A stretch of 64,000 nt of DNA, from the NCBI GenBank assembly GCA_963576735.1, contig OY755183.1:9567213-9631212 (forward strand). Direction: 5' to 3'. Source of the DNA: Bedellia somnulentella (taxonomy: Eukaryota; Arthropoda; Insecta; Lepidoptera; Bedelliidae). Shown piece after piece: positions 47,601 through 59,600 of the stretch. The translations under genes and the position numbers were made by a program. The notes under the pieces are model-generated. The model searched no databases and was not told the origin of the DNA. It was given only the letters and a program-made list of their open reading frames with translations. Every line of letters begins with the position of its first letter. Position 1 is the first letter of the stretch.

Positions 47601-50600
47601 ACCTAACATCCGTGACAGTGGGCCGAGCGCTAAACAGAGATCAATGGCACAATGTGGTGGTTACCATAGATGTGCACGGGGCGCGACTCATTGCCAAAGT
47701 CGATAACTTGAAGGAGGAAGTGTATCTAAAGGTAATTTTGTTGGCAATTTATGGGTTGATCAACTGGCAAACATACATACATTCATATACTCACGGGCAT
47801 AAACCCCAAAAAGAAGCAGCCAGAGCTTTAGAGCTGGAAACTCCTCAGACACCTTTGAAAGTTGATCACCTATCAACACAAGATGGTAGAAATAAAGTAT
47901 TGTTATTGATGGGTCTCCAACCACATTGCGCAAATAACACTTAAAAAACCCATAACCTTAGTCACCCTTACGACAACCATGGGTAGAAGAAAGGGGTGAG
48001 TTGAGGATGAGGAGAGAGTGAGAGAGGAGTGATATTCTTAGCCAGCTACTGGCAAAAAAATCAAAAATTAGTTCCTTTTACATACATACATATAGTCACG
48101 GCTATAAATCCCTAAAAGGGGTAGCCAGAGCTGAGAAATTATAAATTCCTCAGCCACTTTTGGAAGTTGAGTGGGGAAAAGATGGTAGAATAAAGGTTGC
48201 TGGTGATGGGTCTCCAACCGCATCGCCCGAAAATCCCTCAGAAGCCCCAAGTCCGTTATTCACCTCTTACGTACACCCACCGAAAGAAATGGGGTAGTGT
48301 ATTCCATGCCGACACTACACAGCAACCTTCCTTAGCTTTCCTTAGTTCTTTTTCTCAAATTTAAGGATGTTTCCCGGTGTCGTTTTTATTTTCTAACATA
48401 CATACATACATATACTCACGGCTATAAATCCCTAGAAGGGGTAGCCAGAGCTAAGGAATTAGAAATTCCTCAGCCACTTTTGGAAGTTGCATGGGGAAAA
48501 GATGGTGAAAAAAAGGTTGTTGGTGATGGGTCTCCAACCGCATCGCCCAAAAATCCCTTAAAAGCCCCAATACCATTAGTCGCCTCTTACGTACACCCAC
48601 CGGAAGAAATGGGGTAGTGCTATTCTAAGCCGACACTACACAGCAATTTAAGTTTTCTAACTCAGTCGAAAATTAATTTTATATGCCAACTACCGCATGA
48701 AATGTTGTCACACAAAAATTTAACAATCGTTAGTTGTCAAAGTGAAAAATGGGCGAAACGTTGGTTCGCAAGTGATAATTGACCGAACAGTTTTCGGCAA
48801 AAAAGCAGGCGTGCGTTAAGCTGGCGTACCATGAAGCTGTATTGAGCTGGTTACTATGTCAAAATACTCTGCCTAAATAGTGCCTAATTAGTGTAAAACT
48901 AAAAAAAATAGTGCCTCTTTAGTTTAGGAAATAAACACCATTGTCACTGTGTACGCTGGCGTAACGTCAAGCTGGCGTACACATCGCCGTACTCGAAAAC
49001 GGCTAATTGTAAAGCAACAGAGTTTACACGAAAAAACTCTTCCTAAATACTTCTCCCGTTATGCAAAACTTCATAACGATTGATCTTGTAGGAACAGAGA
49101 TATTGAACAAGACTTTTCAATGACATACCGTCTTGGCGTTATGCCAGCGTACACAAATAGTGCTTATAGAAAGGGACCTTTTCTTTTAATAAACTCTATA
49201 TGTATAAATAGTGCGTGAAATTCTGCCTCTCGTAGTGCAAAAACTTCATACTATTTGTGTACGCTGGCATAACGCCAGGACGGTATGTCATTGAAAAGTC
49301 TTGTTCAATATCTCTGTTCCTACAAGATCAATCGTTATGAAATTTTGCATAACGAGAGAAGTATTTAGGAAGAGTTTTTTCGTGTAAACTCTGTTGCTTT
49401 ACAATTAGCCGTTTTCGAGTACGGCGATGTGTACGCTAGCTTGACGTTACGCCAGCGTACACAGTGACAATGGTGTTTATTTCCTAAACAAAAGAGGCAC
49501 TATTTTTTTTAGTTTTACACTAATTAGGCACTATTTAGGCAGAGTTTTTTGGCATAGTAACCAGCTCGATACAGCTTCATGGTACGCCAGCTTAACGCAC
49601 GCAAAAGCAGGATCCCGCCTATTATATACACTTTCAGCTTTTGTATCTTTCAAACATATTTTCGTGATCATAATTCTCCGGAATAAATTTCATTTATAGA
49701 ACTATTAGACTTTCAGTAAGGATACCGAAGAATCACACACGAAATATATGAGTATTTATTACTACAACATATTGTTCATCCTGCCACCGTATGAAAAAGT
49801 GGCAGCAAAAAAGAAGTGTTCTCAATTCGACCGAATATTATTTTATTTTTTATGTTTGTTCGCCGATTACTTTGCCATTTATGAACCGATTTTGATTATT
49901 ATTTTTTATTCAAAAGAAGATACTCCCGCATTGGTACAATGATGAGGATATCAGGTTCTGATGATGGGATCCTGGAGAAATCGAGGGGACTGTCGAAACT
50001 CACAATCATGTGACATTCAAACAAAAGTAAATTCACCCTACTATCTACTCTGATTATTACAATCTAAACAATATACATCTATCGCCTAACGTTTTAAATG
50101 GTAATTATGTACAAAAATCAATTTACCCTACAACTACAAGGTACCCTACATTTTACATGTATATGAAGTGCGAAATACACACTTCTTATTATCAATTATC
50201 ATCGAGGCTGGCACCGGCTCACAAATTAATTTAGGAGAATTGTAATATTTAGGTAGGTTGAACTGACACGTGTGGAATAAAGAAATTGCTAAGGTATTAA
50301 TCACAGTACTCATATTCAATTAAAATACTAATTTCGTACTTTTTAGTACTAGATTGTTTATTTTCGGTTGTTTTTCAAACTAAGAAGTCGGTTTTCTTTT
50401 TGTTAAAAATTATTTTTATTCCTGTTTTCATAGTACTTAATTTAAACATCATCGCTTAGTTTGTATTTTAAGATTCGTTCGTTATTTGAGTTGTGTACCT
50501 TCTGCAATTGTATTTTTACTTACGCTTTTTTTTCCAACAAAATTATAAGCCCAAACACATGTAGGCGACCATTTAATTTATAATAGCTATTCTAATATCA

Positions 50601-53600
50601 GAAGACAATTTAACGTTATTTAATTTCATTATTTTTTTACATTAATTAAATAGATTCCTTTTCTCAGGGACTCAGTTTCGACACAAATTATGGCATAACA
50701 GATAATTTGACATCTGTTATACTAATTGGAGGTAAGTTTTTTACTTTCACTACGGAGATAAGTACCGCGTGGGTTGTTTTTTTTTCAATTTAAACATTCG
50801 CGAATAAGTTGTAAACAACAAACGTTTATTGTAATACCCGATGTCTATATTTGTCTACCTCTGTAATTATTTGCCTATCCAGTTTGTGATTAGCTAGAAA
50901 TAGTTGTTCTCTACAGTGGCTTTTACGTAAATGCAGAATTTGCAATTAAATTGTATTCATAAAAATTTTCTTAATATAGTTATATGTTATATTTTGGTAA
51001 ACACTTTATGTTTTTTTATTCGAACTCAAAGTAACTTTGTTTCTAAAAGTTTTAATATTTTGCGAAATGTGAAGTTCAGAGTCTTAAACTGTCACACGAC
51101 TATTTATTTATTTGTTGGTTAGCTAGAAATAGTAGAAAACCATAAAATTGTCAATCTGGATAGTATCATGAACAGAAGACCACGTGAAAGCCACGTCGGA
51201 ACAGCAATGTTTAGAGTAGTAAACTTTCTTATTGGTGCTTTTCCTAATTTTCAAATCAGTGCAAAATATCAAGTAAACATTATGAAATAACTTAAAAAGC
51301 TATATCGAATATTTTTTCACCGTTACGGGACGATTCTCTTGAAAATGTCTCATAAAAAACTTTGTGGACATCTTAAAAACTTTACAAGATGTAGATCGCA
51401 ATTTCATTCAACTCACATTTCAACTCATGTCAAACGTGGCTTTAAATTTTAATTAACATAATGGGGTCTGAAAGAAGTTTGCAATCAATTGTAAGCAAAT
51501 GTACATACATCATACATACATATACTCACGGCTTTAATTCCCTAGAAGGGGTAGTCAGAGCTAAGGAATTATAAATCCCTCAGCCACTTTTGGAAGTTAA
51601 GTAAGCAAATGTCCATTCTACTAATTGATTCACCTTCCAGGTTTAAGTTCAGAAGAAAAACTACATGGAGTAAAATACATTATAGAGTCCTTCGTCGGTT
51701 GTATAAGTGATATGGTCCTAAGTTCAGGCAAAGCCGCATCGGATCTTCTACCAATCGTACCACTAATTGCTACCAAACATGAAAACGTGAAAGAAGGTTG
51801 CACAGACATGTGTAGAACTTACCAAAACTTATGTTTTGAAGGTTCAAGATGCATAAATGAGTACAATGGCTATAGGTGCGATTGTTTTGGAACTTTGTAT
51901 GAAGAACAACTGTGTGATGTCTACAGTAAGTATAATAAATTAAAAGGATATAATAAATCTTATATTTCGCATCCGATATCAACCTAGTTATTATTTTTAG
52001 CATCTTAAATTGAAGGAATGGTCCTTTGTTGTAATAATATTAATTTCATTTCACTTAAGGAAATGTTCATGTTTTCATATATGATTCCGAGTGTTACACT
52101 TGAATTCATTAATTCAATCAAAACATCTTCATCTAGCCTTCTTCTGTTCCCATAGTAAATCAAACAGTTTAAATAAGTACACACATTCATTTTATAACAC
52201 TACAACCTAGTTTACTTTCTCAGAAACTACATTACGTAAGTCTACATCACTTTGTTGTCTTGTACCGCCACAATACTCCGGATACAATAGCTCTCACAGT
52301 AGCCATTACGATAATAACTTAACACAAAGCAAAGTAACCAAATTTGTACGACAACTTTTTAATACACCAAAACTCGTGTTTAAAGATATCCCATACAATT
52401 TCTCCGCAAACGTTTCATAACACTTTTACATTCACATCTTTTGTTTTCAACCTGTTGCATAAAACTTTTACTCTACAGTAAAAATGAGAAAGCCCTAAAT
52501 CATTTTCCCTCAATTAATTGCGATTGTGACCTCTGCTATATTTTCTTGCGTAAAACATGACATAGCAATTGGACCAACTACTGTATGTCTAATTATATTT
52601 AGTGAATACTTCGTGTTTCGATGCGCAGTAAAATGTTTTTCTATTCTATTCTATATTCTAGACTCCCACTTTTTCCGTAGGCAATATGTCCAAACACAGA
52701 AGGGCGTGAGTTCCAATCCTGGGACGGGCCTACACCAATTTGTCTTTTCTAAAGTCATATGTGTGGTTAATTTATCATGGTTGCTAACGGTGAGGGAAAA
52801 CATCGTGAGGAAACCCACATGGCTGAGTTGTACTTAGTCATGTGACAGTGTATTCGTACAAAACGGCGATAGGCCTGCCCCCTATCACGTGAGTACACTG
52901 TCTAAGCAAAACGTGGGTACCTTCTCTGGAAACTAGATGGCGCTTGCCATGTGAGTTCAGGAGTATTGGTACCTCTGCCAACCCCTTCGGGGATAAACGG
53001 CGTGAACGTTTATGTTATGTTATGTAATATGTCCAAGTGGTGGATGAAAAGTTTATCTGCTCTTTGTACCGACATACTGTCTCATGATAATTAATCCATT
53101 TGGATTAGCTTTCGATCCTCTGGCAAATTTAAAGTCATTCATTACATAAATATACTCAATTGTAATTTTATACGATAATGGCAAAATTGCGCTTTGTTAC
53201 AATCATCAATCCTTTCACATATGCCCTTTTATTCATAGTAGTGGGAGAGGCTTGCCAGGATCGTACAAAAAGGCGATCAATTGTCTCTGCCTACCCCAAT
53301 GGGAAAGTGGGAAGCCCAACACAAAAATCTAACCTGTATCTTTTGGGTTGTTATTGTTACCGCAGTACTTACTTACTTTGCGTAATAATTTTTGCTTTTC
53401 AGAGTAAGGCACTTATGGATATATTTACTATAATTGTGGTATCGATGACTAAATTACGCAACATTTGTTAGCCACCGATTCCATTGAGATTTAACTTAAT
53501 TATACATCTCGTGTTATCTCTTAAATAGTTGTCCAAGTTTGGCGCTTTAATAACTCGATGATCTTGCATTAACTTTCACTCATGTTTAGCTGTTATTTAA

Positions 53601-56600
53601 TGGCGATGCTATTAAATTTGTTTCTGTAGATTACTTTTAATTGTAAGTATAGGCTTATGGATAGATTTTACTTTTCATTCTTCTATTATGTGTAGTCGAT
53701 AACATTTAATTGAGATCTGTATCGTAATAAGTTTTGAACTCTGCTAATGCCAACTTATTTCACGTTATATTAATCGTAAATAATTCATTTTTAGGATATT
53801 GTGTCCTTGTATAAAAAACATCGCGTAAACTGTAGAATTATCAGTCCTATCCCTAGAGTTAACGCATTATGCTAATCAGCTGTGTCTCTGTCGGCTTAGA
53901 ATAACACTACCCCATTTCTTCTCGTGGGTGTACGTAAGAGGCGACTAACGGTATTGGGGCCACCACTTTTATTTTACCATCTTTTCGCCACTTTACTTCA
54001 AAAAGTGGCTGAGGAATTTCTAATTCTATAGCTCTGGCACCCCTTCAAGGGATTTACATGTGTATATGTATGTATGTAGGATAATCAGTATCTGTATACA
54101 ATTATCGAAAAGAACTTTACTTTAAAGTCTAAAAACATCTTATTTAATACAGAGAAGTTAAATTATATCAACATTATTTTTTTAAAACGTAAAACGTTTC
54201 TGGACCAGATAGAAAACGTTCTTATAAAGGCGGGGGTTCGAAGTGAGAAGAATAAAAGAGCATGTATGAGAAGGATAATGAATGTAAGGGAAGCAAGAGA
54301 GGTTTGTCAAGATCGTACTAAGTGGCGATCGATAGTCTCTGCCTACCCCAATGGGAATAATGGGCGTGAGTATAAGTAAGTAAGTATTATTTTTTTTATT
54401 TAATTTTACGTCATACACGGAGTTGTATACCATTGTTATAATAGTTTAAGTCGTATTAAAAACATAGTGTTTTAGCCTCAATCTATTTATCTCCCTATAC
54501 TAGCATGTTTGCATCCCAAAATAAGAGGCCGGTAGAGCATCGGAATAAGAAAATTTTCCGTCTCCCTTGGAAGTCGAAAAAGAATTAGGAAAAGAATGTA
54601 AAATAAAAGGCTGGCTTGATGAGTCATCGCTTAACAATCACTTCAAAGGTTCCACAAACTTTATGACACCTCGTTCGACACCCTCGAAAATTGGTTCAAT
54701 GCAAGACGACAACACCAATATCTGTTTCATTATTCTAGCAACAATTTTATTAATTAACAAAATATCGCAACATTTCAGCGGCAACGATTCTTACGTTACG
54801 CGGTTCCAGCTATGTGTCGTATCGGGTGTACGATTGGAAAGACCGTGTGCATTCTACCAACACGAGAGTCAGTTTGCATTTCAAGGTAAGATATTTGATT
54901 TGTTTTATAATATTTAATATTAATACATATATTCACTAGTTCCCATTGGGTTAGTCATATCGATCGTCACTTTGTACGATCCTGGCACACCTCTTTAGCT
55001 ACGTCTTTATTCAACATCATCAATGTTTTCATGCACGTGTTTTTATTTTTTACTCTTCGAACAATTTAATTATGTTTAAATTTTGGAGTTACTAACGGAA
55101 AATAAGTTACGGTTGTGTCTAGTACTACCTCAACACAAAATTATGATTTTCTTAAAACATTAATAAAATAACAACATAGACTAACATCATACTACAACCG
55201 TCTAGTGAAATTGAATGAAAGTGAAATACGAGAGCTGGTAGAATTCTCACACATATCTTTGTTAATTTCGCACTACGAGCATTTTAATTATTCTTGTTAC
55301 TGATAAATCCATTCAAAACATGATATTAATTGAATTCTATTCTTCTATTGATGTCTTTACTAACCGTGTTTGTTATACTACATCAATAGTAATGGAAAAA
55401 CAATCGAATGTTCTGTACCTTTTTAATTTAATTTCTACCTTAAAATATTGGCAGATTCATTTATTAAAATTCATATTCTTACTTTGATAGCATTGAGAGG
55501 TAGCTCATCTGATTATATAAGATATTTGTTTTATATATTTCGAAAAAAAGTAATATCTTTCTTTAAGGAGATTAAAATAGAGCGTTGATTAATGATGTGT
55601 TGAGACGATAAAAGGATGGGCGAGAAAAAAGATAAGAAAGTTGTGGCACTGTGTTTTGTTTGAAAGACAATAAGATGACGTGACATACCACGGAGATCAA
55701 AATATAATCCGTGGTGTTTTAATGGTGAGCCAAATTTGTCGTTCATCCACTTGTAAGAATTGTAGTGGATGAACGACAAATTTGGCTAAGTAAAGCGTAA
55801 GATGTTTCTTTAATAAAAAGACAACTCTGTTATTTTAATTCCTCGAGGGTTCATGTGCCACATTTTTTAAAACAACGTTGTTTACATTTTTTTAAAGTAG
55901 TTTATTTAATAATTTACTTAGTTAATTATAAACCCATCATAGATCGTCTTTCTTTTGAGTTGTGGTTAATTAATATGGTCTAAAAAGTACATGTCACATC
56001 ATTATGTTCAGTTTTAATGCTTTTCGAACTTATGGTGCAGTTTTTGGATTCTGATACCTTAAACCATTTAATTTACTGAGCTTTTGAAACTATTCATCTG
56101 TGGAAATGTATAGGGTGTCTCAGTAAGAGTGCACTTTTTCATTTTAAAATAAAAACAAGTATTTTATTACAGAGTTGTGATATTTTTATTGTATTTGAAA
56201 GAAGACATGTTCCGATTATGTATGGCATAAAATATCTGGCAAATGACCTCCACGCCTCCGATGTCAGGCCATTACTCTTTTGATGAAATTTTCCATGACT
56301 TTTGCACAGAAATGTTGCTGTATCTCACGGATAACGCGTTAGATTTCCGATTTGAGCTCAGGTATTGTTTCGGGTTTATTCGCATACACCCCTGATTTCA
56401 CAAAACCCAAAAAAAATGTACGGCTTTAAATCCCACCATTTCGGTGGCCAGTTGACAACAAAATTTCGTGAGAACGATTTGCCGGCTTTTCCATGGTCAA
56501 TCAGCAGAGCTTTTGATTTAGCTGAGTCTTGTACGCATGAAGGTGAATGTCTTTAGACAAAATTCCCTGCATAGTGCTTTGCAAAATTTGAAATTGTTGA

Positions 56601-59600
56601 GAACTACGCCGAAATTATGTTTTCGTGTTTTCAGCGACACTCTCGTTTACAGCAGCATTTTTTTAAGAGACTGACCAGTATGTTGATGCATTGGATTCTC
56701 ATCATCCATAATCGACCCAGTTTCTTAAATTTTTTTTACAATATTTCGTAATGTTGACGCAAAGTTTGCGAGCGGTTTCAGCGTAACTTTCTCTATTTTT
56801 ATAATGAGCTTTCACGATTATAATGCGTTGTTTTTTCAAAAATCACCCCAAATTTCAGAGTTACGGCTTGCATGAGAAAAAAAATATTCCAATTTTAAAA
56901 AGTGCACTCTTACTGAGACACCCTATATAAGCAAAAATGAGTTTCATAAAACTCTAAGGAAAAGCATAAACATTTAAACATCTATAGCATTGGTCATCTC
57001 TTGTTATAAAAACAGAAAAGGTGAAATAACTAGTAGTATTCTAAGCTGACACAAAACTACTACTACATTATTACCGTCATTTAACAAAATACTACACCAT
57101 AACAGTCCCGTTTCTTAATCTCATGTTATGTACCCGCAGACTCGTTTCGATGACTCAGCACTATTCTATGCAAGCGGTCAAATAGATGACAAGCACCACT
57201 ACATTGCTCTATCGATACACAGTGAAAAAGTAGCCATACAGATTGATCTAGGCGACGGCCCTGTAGAAGATTACATCGGAGAAAAAGTGAATAACAACCA
57301 ATGGCATAACTTAACAGTTACACTACACGAGAACACAATCGTTGTGCATCTAGATTATCTAACAGAAAAATACGATCTGCCCGGAAAAGCGAAATACGTT
57401 TGCATTGATCCAGAAATATACATATGCGGGGGACCAGACCTTTATAAAATGAAAGGATTGAAATCATTCAACAATTTCGCTGGAAATTTAAAATACGTTT
57501 ACTATAATGATGTCTCAATACTGTACGAGTTGAAACAGAACAATCCTAAAGTGCATTATATAGGAATTTTGGACCCGGAGTTCAAAGAAATCGACATTGA
57601 AGTAATACCAATTACGTATCCTTTCGCCACTTCTCATATATGGTGGCCCTTGAATCAGAGCAACAGCATAAACTTGATATTCGATTTCAAGACTGCGAAA
57701 AATATGGCAGTACTGGCTTACAGTCAGATAACATCGGGTCAAGGGTATTGGGAGGTAAGCTTGACTTGGTTTTATTTTTGAACACGTTTATTACAAAGTA
57801 ACGATGAAATGTATGAAAATGTTTAAGACAATATTTTTATTGCTCTAGCTCAGTACGAACACTTTCATATTTTTTAAGTATTGTCATTCACTAAGACATG
57901 AAGTAAAGGTTGACAACTTTACCGAAAAACTTTCTTAGCTTATAACATTCACAGTCACTTTTGGAAGCGTGGTTAGCGAGTTCGTTGTTAAAATTCACTT
58001 AACATCATTACTAGGGAATAGTAAATATAAATAAATGTAAGGTGACTATTGAAACCTGGCCTGAACATTTTAGTAATAAAACAAAATAACTTTAAAATTA
58101 TTTGTTACATGTTTTGTTTATGCAATTGATTTGATCTTAGTTTACAAAATGCTTTTATATGCTGATAGAGTTTAAGCCATGAATATATAAAATATAGTAA
58201 ATAAATTCAACTTTACATTTCATAAAGTTTACTTGATAAGTTAATCTAAGTTTTTTCTGGAGAGCAACATAAGGGAACACAGTATTCAATTATAATATAA
58301 ATAGTACATCAGTCATTAACGTTGGCCCAGTATACTAAATAAATTGTAATTTAAGTAACTTCTAATCACTAACAGAGTTAATCCAGTACCTTCTACATAT
58401 TCTTGCACCGCTGTCGACACGGAATGTATTCTTAAGAAGAGTTGTAATATGGACACAATATTTTTCTTTATAGGTCAGAATGGTAAAAGAGGAAATTAGA
58501 TTCGAGTTAGTGCCCGATGTTGGTAAGAACGTGACTGTTCTCAAATCAGTGAAGTTCAACGTGAGCAATGACTGGCACACCGTGGAGCTCGATTACAGGA
58601 AGGGCAGGATTAAACTCACTGTAGATCATCATAATAAGCATGCGCAGATGTTCGGTACGTAGACTTAGAAATTTAGAGCTAAAATCCAATAATACTATCA
58701 ATATAATGTCTAAAAACGTGATGTCAGTGCTAATTCTTAACAATTTAGAGTTATATGATCGAAACTTTTTCAGCCTTGCTGTATCATCCCTTGCGTATTG
58801 CTTATTTTGCTCGTATTATCCTTAACATAACAAAATTACTCGTATCCATCATAATCAAAACCGTACTTAAATAGTGCCCAGTGAATGGTTCGTAGTGCGA
58901 TCGTTAAACTGATAAGAAAGTCGGCTGCATTAGTTTCATAAATGAATGAAACAAATAATAGAATCCTCACTGGAATTAAAGTTGTAAAAGTTTGTAAGAT
59001 AAATGAAACTAAAACGCAAGAACAATGACCAATTTTGATATAAGAAGTTAATTAGCCACTATAAAACTATAATCTTCTCATTTCATTGCAGGATTAGACT
59101 TCCAACTTCAAGATAAAATAGTGATAGGCAGTGGTTTGAAATCGGCAAACTTGGGCCTCATTGGATGTATGCGGAACATAAAAATTAACGGCTTACTAAT
59201 TGAGCCACGGTAACTGTTGATTGCAACTAATTAGTTTGACCTTTTGACATTGATATTGAAAATATAGAGGCTAAACATACATTTGGTTAAATTTTTGTAT
59301 TGTGATATAGTAAAACATATATATGTTTTTAAACCCAGAGGTTAATTTGCATTAGAATAGCGAAAATACGGTGTGATAACTGTGTGCGCGATAATTAGAT
59401 TATTTTGAAATTATGTATCATGTATATCTCAGCTCATCATAACGATGATATCCACGTATAAAGCATACCAATATAGTATCTACTATATGGAAAAAATATA
59501 ATACTCATGATACCCTGGGGCAATCCGCTGAAGGCAATCATTTGTATGGCGAACACAGATCACTGTTTCATAGTTTTGGATGTAATTTATACATGTTACA

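Noticed and set aside
1242..48652. SINE-A copies regarded as a CRISPR-like or satellite array
   Set aside because: The copies are dispersed, in both orientations, with separate target duplications and no spacer pattern.
48809..49602. Assembly palindrome artefact instead of transposon
   Set aside because: The arms carry scattered mismatches and a distinct 88-bp centre, and an 8-bp duplication flanks the element, as expected for transposition.
54567..54917. 116-codon open frame over axo exon 7
   Set aside because: The real exon (54779-54885) is in a different frame, set by the splice phase of exon 6 and by LamG motifs.
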